Both the position numbers and the translations under genes were made by a program. From assembly GCA_023362775.1 (NCBI GenBank), contig JALMGJ010000002.1, positions 72,765,414 through 72,829,413 on the forward strand: DNA of 64,000 bases. Reading direction: 5' to 3'. Positions 1 to 10,212 of the stretch are shown here, in pieces (positions within the stretch are counted from its first letter, which is position 1; each line of letters starts with the position of its first letter). The notes below the pieces were generated by a model. It was given only the letters and a program-made list of their open reading frames with translations. It searched no databases and was not told where the DNA came from. The stretch is from Charina bottae (lineage: Eukaryota > Chordata > Lepidosauria > Squamata > Charinaidae).

Positions 1-2324
1 ATATGAATATTATAGAAAGAACATGTTGTATGCTTAAAATTAATGTGTTTAACAATTAAGTTTACATATGAGTAAAACAATTCTGATGCAAGAAATGCAC
101 TTTAATTGTATTTAGAGATTATGCTATTTATCTTAACCAAGGCATTTTTTCCTATGGAAAAGGAGAATCTCTCAATATAGTTTTTAAAAGCCCTTTTTAT
201 TGTTTTTCCAAATAAGATTGGTTGAATTAATTGGTGGTATCACCAATTAATTGTGAATTCACATAATTTACATTTCGAACAAATGATTACTGATTAAATT
301 TTGTGCCCTTCAAATATATATAAGGGAAGAGACTATACCTGTGTTGCACATTTGTTTCACAAAATTCCAGGAATTCTGACCACATGCTGTGAAATTTGGT
401 ACTTGCATCTAAGCCATTGGAAATTAATTGTCTAACTGGCAAATCAAGATTTTTAATCCAAGTTTTCATGCATACATTATATGTAAACTTCCAATTTTGC
501 AATATTAGTTTCTATCCCACAACTGTAGTTCCTCAGAATTATAGATATTGATATATACAGTACTTTGTGGTTAATTCAAGACAGTTAATGGTAATACTGT
601 AAAGCATTAGGAAGTATCTAAGGCAAATGTAATTTTGTGTACTGAGTATCAAAATAGGTTGATGACTAAGCAAAACTACAGTGGGAGTTAATCTGTGGTT
701 TCTGCTGACCACAATAGAATAATTTTTTTTCTAATATTCATGCTAGATGAAATATAGTTCTGGAACATGTACAGACAACCATTCACAGGTAACAGTGTTG
801 TAATAATTCAGTTTAATTTGTTTCAGTTAGGAAGATCACCTTTCAGTAGGTTACACATTTTATCTGATTTTGCTAACCAATAAAAAATGTGTGGCTCTCC
901 TGTTCTCTTAGGTTCCTATCATTACTCTCACTGGAAGTCATGGAATTCATGACAAGATAAGCATGGCAAATTAATGGAAGTCTGTAATTTCAAGTTAAAA
1001 ACATTTTCCATTTTCTTGGATTTCACATGGGATTAAATTTTACAAATTAAAGAAAAGATATAATAAGAGTGCCATTTTGGGCTGGATGGATTTTTATGTT
1101 TTTATCCCTGAAAGGCCTGGATGTGTGTTCTGCCCCAAATGCCTTGTGTTATTTTGCATGTCACTCCTGCCCTCCTAATCTATCCTTCCACGCGTGGCAT
1201 TGTCCTTTTCACCTCAGTGGTTGTACCTATTCATTCCACTTAAATCCTAAATTCCTGTGGCGTTTAGCCAAACTTGGGTGCAATCTGATCCAAAGAGATC
1301 CTACAGTTCACTCCAGGAACCCCAAAATGGGGAATCTGTCATTGTAAGGTATACTCAGGTTGCTAGAATATTTTTTTTTTAAATCATAACTCTTACTTTA
1401 TCATTTACTGACCATTTCATCATTCCTGATCATTTTTGGCAACCAGTATCTATTTTTAACTAAAATAATCTTCATTTGTGATTCTGTTGTATGTGAGTTA
1501 ATCCCTTTACCTTGTCCTTGCTATAAAACATTGTAAATATATATATAAAAAATTATAAAAAATAAAAAATTGTCTTAGCTTTTTACTAGAAAATGTCTTG
1601 GAATGGTATGAATTAAACTGTCGGTTATGGGATTCAGATATATTTTTCTCATGAGAACAGAACAATGTGGAATGTTTTCTTGTCAGGAGCTAATATTACC
1701 AAACTCTAAGATGTCTTTAATTTCCTTTTCTCCAGCAGTATGCTTAAATAACACAAAATAGCACATCCATATTTAGATCAGTATCTCTTCTGTTGTAGGG
1801 ATGAGTTTTAACTGCTTGCATAAGCAGAATGGCTGACTTCACACATCTCCTTACCTATAATCTGATTTGTTTGTCTTTAGCTTAATGCAGTGTGTGCACC
1901 CAACTCTTGGATTTATAAACTACAGTTTATGTCTCTGCATGCTGTCTGAACCCAGCCAGTTGTGGATTATTCAAAACATGGTAAAATAAACCATGACGTA
2001 GCATCATGTGTAAACCTAGCCAATAAGTTTGAAGGTAGAAGCAAACATAAAGGGAATATTCTCAGCAGATAGTTCAGCGAATTTTGCTTTCAATGCATCT
2101 AACACTCCAGTCCTAGGCCTGAAGCCAGATCCAGCCCTCTTAGCAGCCTCATCAGTCTCTTGTTTAATGAAGTTGCTTTGCTTAATTGGAATAAGCTATC
2201 CAATTGCCTTCCTTCACTAATCCTTTTTCTAAGCTGAAGACCATTTCAGTTGGATGACCTATCAAAGGAAGATGAGGGGGCTGTGTTCATTACAGAACTG
2301 AAAGTAGGTGTATGGTTGGCAAGC
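1..2324. other. AT-rich non-coding stretch, no gene seen
   Basis: No open reading frame here has codon structure, splice borders or a recognisable motif; the short ORFs look like chance. Around 1870-2010 there are words such as ataaaccatg repeated in both orientations, suggesting a decayed palindromic repeat, but I could not find flanking duplications. Confidence 0.5.
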
Positions 2325-2666
2325 AGTGTAGGAAGGTAAAAAGGTAAAAGTTCCCCCCGCACATTTGTGCAGTCGTGTCCGACTCTAGGGGCCGGTGCTC
2401 ATCTCCGTTTGTTAGCCAAAGAGCCAGAGTTGTCCGAAGATGCTTCCATGGTCATGTGGCCGGCATGACACACGCGGAACGCTGTTACCTACCCACCAAA
2501 GTGGTACCTATTCATCTACTTGCATTTGCATGCTTTCGAATTGCTAGGTTGGCAAGAGCTGGGGCGAGTGCGGGAGCTCACTCCGTCACACGGGGCTAGG
2601 GATTCGAACCTCTGAACTTGCGATCTTCCGATCAACAAGCCTGGCGTCTTACTCGCTGAGCCACCA

Positions 2667-3896
2667 ATCATTGGCGATCATTGGCGATCACTCGTACCCG
2701 AGTAAGATTGTCTTCCAAAGGTAAAATTTTAACAGTGGATCCATAAGTGGCTATAAAGGCCGATTCTGGATCCGCACAACCTCCCACAGTGAGGGCATAG
2801 GTTTCCGGGTGGGAGACGGTCATGATGAGGGTTTGCCTGACGTGCCTTCCTTTTAGCTCTTTTCTCCCTTTCACTCTGTACTCGTGCTTCTTCAAAGTCC
2901 ATAGCGCCATTAATAAAGGCTGACCTCCAATTGAAACGCTCATGAGTTAGGGCTTCCCAGTTCTCAATGCTGATATTACATTTTTTAAAATTAGCTTTGA
3001 GAGTGTCTTTGAATCTCTTTTGCTGTCCACCAATATTCCGTTTTCCATTCTTAAGTTGGGAGTAAAGTAGCTGCTTTGGAAGACGATGGTCAGGCATTCG
3101 AACAACATGGCCGGTCCAGCGAAGTTGATGTTGGATGATCATTGTTTCAATGCTGATGGTTTTCGCTTCTTCTAATACGCTAACATTAGTCCGCCTATCT
3201 TCCCAAGTAATTTGCAGAATTTTTCGGAGGCAGCGTTGATGAAATCTTTCAAGAAGTTGGAGGTGGCATTTGTAGAGGGTCCATGTTTCACAGGCATACA
3301 GAAGGGTTGGTAGTACAATGGCTTTGTAAACAAGCATTTTGGTCTCCCTGCGAATGTCCCGATCCTCAAACACTCTACGCTTCATTCGGGAGAAAGCTAC
3401 ACTCGCAGAGCTCAGGCGATGCTGAATTTCAGCGTCGATGTCGGCTTTTGTAGATAGATGGCTGCCGAGATAAGAAAAGTGGTTGACATTTTCTAGTGAC
3501 ACACCTTTAAGCTGGATTGATGGCGCTGTGGAGGGATTGGTTCGAACTTGCTGGTAAAGCACTTTGGTTTTTTTAATGTTGATCGAGAGGCCGAGCTTTT
3601 CATATGCTTCTGCAAAGATGTTTAGGATAGTTTGAAGATCTTCCTCGGAGTGTGCACAGACTACGTTATCATCAGCATATTGAAGTTCTATAACAGAAGT
3701 TGTAATTACCTTATTTTTTGCTTTCAGCCTACTAATATTAAGAAGCTTTCCATCTGTTCGATATATAATTTCTACACCGGTAGGAAGTTTCTCTTCAACA
3801 AGGTGTATAATAATAGCGATGAAGATAGCGAATAAGGTTGGAGCAATAACACATCCCTGTTTAACGCCGGATTCCACTTTCCACCTGATTTCCACT
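2667..3896 (-). mobile_element. 5'-truncated LINE of unassigned clade, C2H2-finger C-terminus
   Basis: This non-LTR retrotransposon copy retains the second half of the reverse transcriptase and the 3' end. The 3' end shows two to three copies of a 10-base tail unit (tgatcgccaa) at 2666-2690. It lies in the head of an older SINE, and about 41 bp of SINE sequence (2626-2666 and 3897-3937) is present on both sides with a few differences, consistent with a long target-site duplication. A second, very similar copy lies at 15487-16129, so the family was active fairly recently. I could not assign the clade from memory. Confidence 0.8.
2729..3895 (-). pseudogene. LINE reverse-transcriptase fragment, 388 codons open
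   Basis: The open frame begins inside the RT domain. Near residues 9-16 is GVKQGCVI, the usual block before the active site, and near residue 73 is YADD, the catalytic RT motif. The thumb/C-terminal region carries LPTLLYACETWTLY and RLPKQLLYSQL, and the protein ends with a C2H2-type finger, CPHC followed by HLWIHC. The apurinic endonuclease and the first RT blocks are missing, so the copy cannot be autonomous. The start methionine is simply the first ATG in the truncated frame. The family normally reverse-transcribes its own RNA at a nicked chromosomal target. Confidence 0.85.
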
Positions 3897-3956
3897 TTCC
3901 GATCAACAAGCCTGGTGTCTTACCACCAGAGCCACCACGCCCCAAGTGTAGGAAGA

Positions 3957-4974
3957 GTGATTGTCAAACTGGGATCCTTTGGAGCATGATCCCAATCTTG
4001 AAAAAAATAGTTTAATCCAAGCAAGAGGTAGAAAGATTTAAGCAAGCAATCCAAGCAAGATACTTTAAATGCTGTTTAAAAGTGCAAAATTCTTTGGAGC
4101 CTGAGAATGGTTGGTATTTTGGAGAACCCTTAGAATACATCAGAAATCCAATATGAGCAGCATTACCCAGTGTGTAGCTCTGGTTGTTGGTTACAAGTCA
4201 CATACTTCTTGCTAGAACCAGCATCTCTGCCTGCCTTGAGACGTCAGTCAGTGTTTCCAAATAGGGACTCAAGGACTTAGATAACACAGACATGTTGGTT
4301 TCACTGCTTGTGTAGTGTAGCTGGAAATAAAGAATTCAAGATAAAAGATTGATTAGCATCAAAATAAAGACACCATCAAACTTGCTTTCTAGTTTTTACT
4401 GTAGCAACTGGGAAATAAATCATTCTGCTTTTCATCATAACATAGAGGAAAAGGAGACAGAAATGTATATATTTTTGTGTTTAGAATTTATTATGGGAAT
4501 TTTTCTATCAAATCCTTTAAACAATTTTCCAGGCCATATACTTATATATTTAAAACAAATACGCCATCAATAACCATTTTAAACCAACATACTCTTATCA
4601 TACATTTATTGTTGCTGGAGTCTTACAAGGAAAGAGTTTAAAGATTTTTTTAACGGATATGTTTCTTGATAGCAGATTATACTGTACAGTTTACTATATT
4701 TGCACTGGAAATGATACAATACTTCTGCATTTTAGCTTTTACCAATCCACTTGGAACTAAATAAGGTAATGATATCTTGCCATTTTTATTTGCAGTGCTT
4801 AATTTATCTTGCTTCTGCTACTGGCTATACAGTACTTTTAGGGACAAAGTAATTGGCTCACTCACTGGACTGATTTTGCAATCTTTCTAATGTTAGTTTG
4901 CCAGTTCTCTGCCAAAATAAAATTAAACCAAACAGATTTTCTGCAAGATCAACAATGCTTTCTGAAGCTCCTCA
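3957..4974. other. AT-rich non-coding stretch
   Basis: No gene, splice-flanked exon or repeat family recognised. ORFs here are short and lack motifs. Confidence 0.4.
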
Positions 4975-5310
4975 AGCAGGAGCCATAAGTCCAGGAGGAC
5001 TCCCAAATTATGAACCTCCTTCTTCAGGGGAGTGCAACCCCATCCAAAGGCAGCATTTGAATTGGAATCAAACAGGTCAGCCACCAACAAACAGGAACTC
5101 AGTCTTGCACAAATTTATTTTGAACTTGTTTTGACCCATCCTGGCCCTTATAGTCTCCATGCACTTGATAATCACTTCAATAGCATCGCTGGTGCACCTT
5201 AGGTTGCCAATGGACAACTGAATAGTACTGGTACACTGATGATGCCTCACCTCAAACTACTGAATGACCTCTCCTAGAGGTTTCATGTAGATGTTGCACC
5301 TGCAGAAAGA
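4975..5310 (-). mobile_element. old decayed L2-like LINE fragment
   Basis: Read on the minus strand this resembles the RT middle region of the younger copy beside it (the gatgatgcctcacctc and tttcatgtagatgttg stretches match the segment around 6500-6570), but with many substitutions and stops. It is an independent older copy, since the same RT region reappears in the neighbouring element. Confidence 0.6.
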
Positions 5311-5419
5311 GTACCCTCCATGGGGAGAGAGAAATCACTCACAAGCCCCCCTTCCCTCATTCTTATTAATGGAAAACTCAGGAAGATAAAATGGGGAGGG
5401 GAGTATATGCCATTTTATA

Positions 5420-5465
<46 letters not shown>
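5420..5465. repeat. (TTA)n microsatellite
   Basis: About 15 uninterrupted TTA units mark the 3' end of the minus-strand L2-like LINE. L2-like elements commonly end in short tandem repeats. Confidence 0.95.
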
Positions 5466-5624
5466 TAACTTATATGACCACCCATCTCCCCCAATGGGGA
5501 ACTCTGGGCGGTTTACAATAAAACTGATTAAAATAGAATAAAGAATATAAAAACACAATCAAATAATACAATAAATAAATTATAAAATCCAAATGGCCAG
5601 ATAGCTTAATAAAAAGAAGGACAA

Positions 5625-6098
5625 TTATGAAATTAACCACCCCCATGAGGAACTATTATTTCCTCCTTCCCATGCCAGGCGACAGAACCAGGTCTTCAGA
5701 TCTTTCCTAAAGGTCGGGAGGGAGGGGATCTGCCTCAACTCTGGGGGCAAGGTGTTCCAGAGTGCTGGTGCCACCACAGAGAAGGCCCGCCTTTTAGACC
5801 CCACCAGATGACACTCTCTTATTGATGGGGTTCGTAGCAGGCCCTCTCTGAATGATCGGGTGGGGCGGGACGATGATATGGGGATAAGACGGTCCCTCAG
5901 GTATTCTGGTCCCATGCCATGTAGGGCTTTAAAGGTGATAACCAACACCTTGAATTGTACCCGGAAGCAAACCGGCAGCCAATGCAGCTCGCGGAGTAAA
6001 GGTGTTATATGCACTGATCTTGGCGCACCTAGAACTGCTCGCGCGGCTGCACTCTGCACCAGCTGTAGCTTCCGGATAGTCTTCAAGGGTAGCCCCAT
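5625..6098 (-). pseudogene. L2-like ORF2 C-terminal fragment
   Basis: The frame carries KLQLVQSAAARAVLGAP, ITPLLRELHWLPV and FKVLVITFKALHGMGP, which typify the C-terminal region of L2/Rex-type ORF2 proteins, then APALWNTLPPELR and a WGWL tail. The end of the frame is followed directly by the 3' UTR. Similar peptides recur at 34372-34770 and 18630-18755. Confidence 0.85.
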
Positions 6099-6152
6099 GT
6101 AAAGCGCATTGCAATAGTCTACATGGGAGATGATGAGAGCATGAGTGACTGT

Positions 6153-6524
6153 TCAGAGGGCATCTCGATCCAGGAATGGGCGTAACTGGTGCACCAGCCA
6201 AAGCTGTGCAAAAGCCCTCCTAGCCACGACCGCCACCTGCTCTTCGAGCAGGAGTCGTGAGTCTAGAAGGACCCCCAAGTTCCACACCGGCTCCGAATGG
6301 GGCAGTACTACCCCATCGAGAACCAAAGATGATAATTTCCCAGAAGACGCTAAGCCATCAATCCACAGCCATTCGGTCTTGCCAGGGTTCAACTGAAGCC
6401 TGTTGTTCCCCATCCAGGCCCTCACAGCCCCCAGGCACTGAGACAGGGTGGTTACTGCATCACTTACTTCACCTGGGATGGAGATATACAATTGAGTATC
6501 ATCAGCATATTGATGATACCTCAT
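6153..6524 (-). pseudogene. L2-like RT fragment with YADD
   Basis: This frame shows HQYADDTQLYISIPG, the RT catalytic box of the L2/Rex-like group, then NRLQLNPGKTEWLW and FAQLWLVHQLRPFL. It is continuous with the adjoining fragment at 5625-6098 in protein alignment terms but lies in another frame. It is a broken transposon ORF, not a host gene. Confidence 0.85.
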
Positions 6525-6706
6525 CCCATGGTGTCAGATGACCTCACCCAGCGGTTTCATGTAGATGTTGAATAGGAGAGGAGAGAGAACCGAACCCTGT
6601 GGCACTCCATATAAGAGCGGTCGCAGGCTGGATCTCTCCTCCCCTATCACCACCGACTGGGAGCGGCCCCGGAAGAAGGAGGTGAACCAGCGCAAAACTA
6701 CTATGT

Positions 6707-8287
6707 CTTTTTAACATTTTAATAAAGCTTTCCCAAGCTGGTTTTACCTAGAACTTTTGGTAATGCAACTCCAGGATTCCCAACTTGCAGGACTATTAGC
6801 TAGTAATTTTGAAAGCTGTGGTCCCAACACACGTGGGAAGCACCAGGCTGAGGAAGGCTGTTTTAGACACCTTTAGTGTCCATACGAATGGACTGAAGTA
6901 CAATTTTAACATCATATTCCTGTTGGAGGTCCCAGCAAATCAGCATCCCTCATTAGCATATGAGAAGTTCGTTCTAGGATGACTCTTTATGTGCTTCTGG
7001 AGGAAGCTGTATGTTGCTCCTCCCACTTCCTCTTTCTCTCACTGCCTTTTGCCACTATCGAAGGAGCATGCGGCTGCTGAGCTCCTCTCCATCGAGAGGC
7101 CATGCCTAGGCCTCAACCTAGGAGTCTTTCCACTTTCTGCACACAGCCCCTGGCAGCAAAGAGGGCCAGGGGTCTACATAATTTAGGGAAAAACAGAAGA
7201 AGAATCATTCCTAACAGAGTGGATGTAACTGACCTGGACCAAATAAAAGTAAGAACTCTTTTGAAACTACTTTGTCTAAGCGTGTAATTCTTTATGCTTG
7301 GGTGGGCTAAGTGCTTAAGATCAATAACCTATATTTCTCTAACGTGCTCATTAATGCTATTTTGATAAAAACTCCTTTCTGTGTGTGCTTATTGCTCTGC
7401 TGCACTAAGCTCTGCTCCATTCAGTGGTCCTAGCAGTCCACTAATGGCAATCAATTCCAACATATACTGAACTCAGTTCTCCAGCAAATGTCATCTGTAT
7501 CAGCAGATCTGAGAACATATAACCAGAACACCAATATGTATAGCAATACAAAATAATTTCTGGGATACAGAACTACAGAGTGAGGAAGCCAACACAGTCT
7601 GAACCTGCTGAACAAGCATAGAATGCTGACATTCAGGAAGGGGGAATAGAACGAGTATCCTGGAAGAGGATTTAGTTGATTGGATAGATACGACTCTGAA
7701 TAGAAATACATGATTTGCAGGTCCCACTTTCTGTATTTAAACAGTATCATGAGATCTTCAGCCAAAGAGGGATCCTTGGCTTTAATTATATATGACAGAC
7801 TTCCTGAAGCTAAGTCCTTCCAGATGTGCTTCAAATAGGCCAATCATATTTGGGTTGCAAAACTGGGAGACCAATAGATAGAGAAAACTTTTTTTGGCTG
7901 CCATTTACTTGTCATCCAGAGTTTTGCAGTCCAAATATGATTAGCCTACTGGGCTACAGTTCTTTTTGTTTCCAGCAAGGAGCAAGCAATCCACACATCT
8001 GGGGAAACCAGTTTGGATGAAGCTGGTCAGGTGGTTGAGAGTATGATCTGTAAGCCAGGAAAAACTCAGAATAAATCTGAACTGCCAAAAATTTAGCAGG
8101 AGGATTTTGGCAAACTACTATTTTCTTGAATTTGTTTCTCCAGAGTGTAATGAAATTGACCAGCAGAGGATTATTATGGAGATAATGTATTGAATATGAA
8201 ACAGTTGGAATAATCAATGTCTTAAAATAATAAAACAATCTATTTCTAATGTTAGGTACATGAAGCTATGTTACCAAGCCATGGTTT
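6707..8287. other. non-coding stretch with one degenerate palindromic repeat
   Basis: No gene recognised. Positions 6750-6862 (cctagaact...aggaaggctg) resemble the old squamate palindromic MITEs also seen near 8923 and 29449, but the copy is decayed. Two-fold copies of a caaatatg-containing word near 7840 and 7930 suggest further decayed repeats. Confidence 0.4.
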
Positions 8288-8764
8288 GTTTTAATCATTT
8301 TGTTGTTTATTCGTTCAGTCGCTTCCGACTCTTCGTGACTTCATGGACCAGCCCATGCCAGAGCTTCCTGTCGGCCATCACCATCCTCAGCTCCCCCATG
8401 GTCGAGTCCGTCACTTCCAGAATATCATCCATCCATCTTGCCCTTGGTCGGGCCCTCTTCCTTTTGCCTTCCACTTTCCCTAGTATCAGCTTCTTCTCCA
8501 GGGTATCCTGTCTTCTCATTATGTGGCCTTTTAGTATGATTTTAGGAAGTAGTATTTTTTGTTGTTTATTTGTTCAGTCGCTTCCGACTCTTCGTGACTT
8601 CATGGACCAGCCCACGCCAGAGCTTCCTGTCGGCCGTCGCCATCCCCAGCTCCCCCATGGTCGAGTCCGTCACCTCCAGAATATCATCCATCCATCTTGC
8701 CCTTGGTCGGCCCCTCTTCCTTTTGCCTTCCACTTTCCCTAGCACTTTCCCTAGTTTTAATCAT
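8288..8764 (-). mobile_element. two tandem Bov-B/RTE 3' tails in one target site
   Basis: Two copies of an RTE 3' end lie head-to-tail on the minus strand (about 8301-8557 and 8558-8753). Each ends in the gactgaacgaataaacaaca-like tail and encodes the ORF C-terminus (RWMDDILEVTDSTMGEL, VHEVTKSRKRLNE). The direct repeat gttttaatcat at 8288-8298 and 8754-8764 flanks the pair, so the pair shares one target duplication. The subfamily differs from the Bov-B at 26034-29225. Confidence 0.8.
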
Positions 8765-8922
8765 AGTTTGTAAATAAAACACAACTGCAGAGTTCATACC
8801 AAATGCTAAGCTAAAACTAAATAAACCACATAGTGGTACAGCATGATGTATGATCCTAGCCTGTATACCCCATTACACATCTACTGTAAGTTAATGGCTG
8901 ATGATTGAGAACAACCTCCCCT

Positions 8923-9042
8923 AGCCAGGTTCCCTCCAGATGTTTTGAACGATCACTCCCACCATTTCTGGCCACTGGCCACAAGGCTGATGGAAGCTGT
9001 ATTCCAAAACATCTGGAGAGCAACCAGGTGGGGGAGGTGATC
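8923..9042. repeat. palindromic MITE-like repeat
   Basis: The segment starts cctcccctagccagg and ends accaggtgggggagg, and inside it ctccagatgttttgaa is answered by ttccaaaacatctggag. It is therefore an imperfect inverted repeat of about 120 bp, as in non-autonomous DNA transposons. I could not confirm a target duplication. Confidence 0.55.
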
Positions 9043-9185
9043 AAGAGAATAGACATGCTGTTTTGTCTGTGGGCTCCAACCACACTTTTGGCCTCCCAGT
9101 ATGTTGAGTCAGCATTGGCAGGCATTTGCTGAATGATTTTGTCTTATGCCTAAGTCACTATGAGTAACAGCAGATGGGAGAGAGA

Positions 9186-9186
<1 letters not shown>

Positions 9187-9237
<51 letters not shown>
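9187..9237. repeat. (CA)n microsatellite
   Basis: About 25 uninterrupted CA dinucleotides. Confidence 0.97.
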
Positions 9238-9239
9238 AG

Positions 9240-10212
9240 GAGGGAAAACTTTGATTTACAAAGTGGGCTTGCTGTTATTTGAGCTTAATAATTGAATATC
9301 TAGTAACATGCTTCATGGCAAAGATCATGGCTGTTCTAAGAAAGAGAAGAAAAAATAGACAGCTTAGGATACCTCTTTTTGATAGGATTACCTTATTACC
9401 AATTTTTGGCAAAAAGGACTTTAAGATGCTCTTGCTTACTGTCCTGAGAGTTTATTCTCATCTTCCTGTCTTCTTCCTCTTCCAAGAATCTTCATAGTTG
9501 ATGGGCTGCAAGATGGACCTTCCTGAAATAATCTGCCTGTGACAGCTAACCATGCATACATTGTCCTTTATTCTTATAACAAGTGGTCCTGCAATCATGG
9601 TTGCAGTTGAAGTGAAGACAGTTGCAACATAAATATTTAAGCTTCTAAGAGGTACTGCAGGGAGAAGTGGGAAGGAGAAGTATTTGAGAAAACAATGGAG
9701 AGAGAAGTGGGAAAATGGAAAAAAGAGAGTGGTTCAGTATTGGAAGAAGTGAAAGTTGGCTTCCTTCAGAAGCTCTCTGGTGATGAGCCAAGAAGCACAT
9801 TCATTTCCCTATGGAAGTGTTCGATGAGAAGAGCAGAACATCTGAGACTGAATATTGGATAGTCACCAGATAATAGTGAAGCAGGCTTATTCCTTCTCTA
9901 CCTACTATCTGCTTTTTCCTAGTGCTGCATCCCTCTTCCCAAAATTGATAGTTGCAACAGAAATACTTTAAGTTCTGTCTAATGAGGAGGAAAGGTTGTT
10001 GAAAGAAAGAACATGTTCACTGCTACTAATCCTCTGCTTTGGTTTTCCTTTCAGCAGCAGGTCTTGTTCCCTGAAGCTGAACTGGAAAAGAAAAACCTCA
10101 GGATTTGGCAAAAAAGCTGCCTAGAACTCAAAGGGATGCTGCTTTGGCTCTAACCTGATAGCTGCTACTGTGTCTTGTTTAGCTGACAGGAAAAGGAATT
10201 CCATTGCCTTGC
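9240..10212. other. non-coding stretch
   Basis: Purine-rich around 9655-9740 and otherwise unremarkable. The ORF at 9279-9497 has no recognisable domain. Confidence 0.4.

Larger units (their letters stand above)
2325..3955 (-). mobile_element. Sauria-type SINE (minus) split by a LINE insertion
   Basis: The SINE reads on the minus strand: its tRNA-like head (ggtggctcag, then the B-box-like ggttcgaatcc) lies at the right and its CCTTTTACCTTTTTACC tail at about 2336. The SINE body occupies 2336-2666 and about 3938-3944. An 11-bp direct repeat (agtgtaggaag) at 2325-2335 and 3945-3955 is its target-site duplication. The LINE at 2667-3896 interrupts the head region, so the SINE is the older insertion. 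Sauria SINEs are known to be mobilised by RTE/Bov-B-type LINEs; the tail supports this. Confidence 0.85.
5419..6706 (-). mobile_element. L2-like LINE 3' half (CR1/L2 group)
   Basis: The copy runs from the RT palm on the right to a 3' end at the TTA microsatellite (5420-5465). The 3' UTR motif ccgcccagagttcccc with a ggggagatgggtgg box recurs at other loci in this window. On the minus strand the segment 6560-6700 reads as FFRGRSQSVV followed by VPQGSVLSPLLFN, then YADDTQLY at about 6500, so it is an RT. Coding is split over frames (6153-6524, 5625-6098), indicating at least one frame disruption. The 5' half of ORF2 with the endonuclease is absent. Confidence 0.85.
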
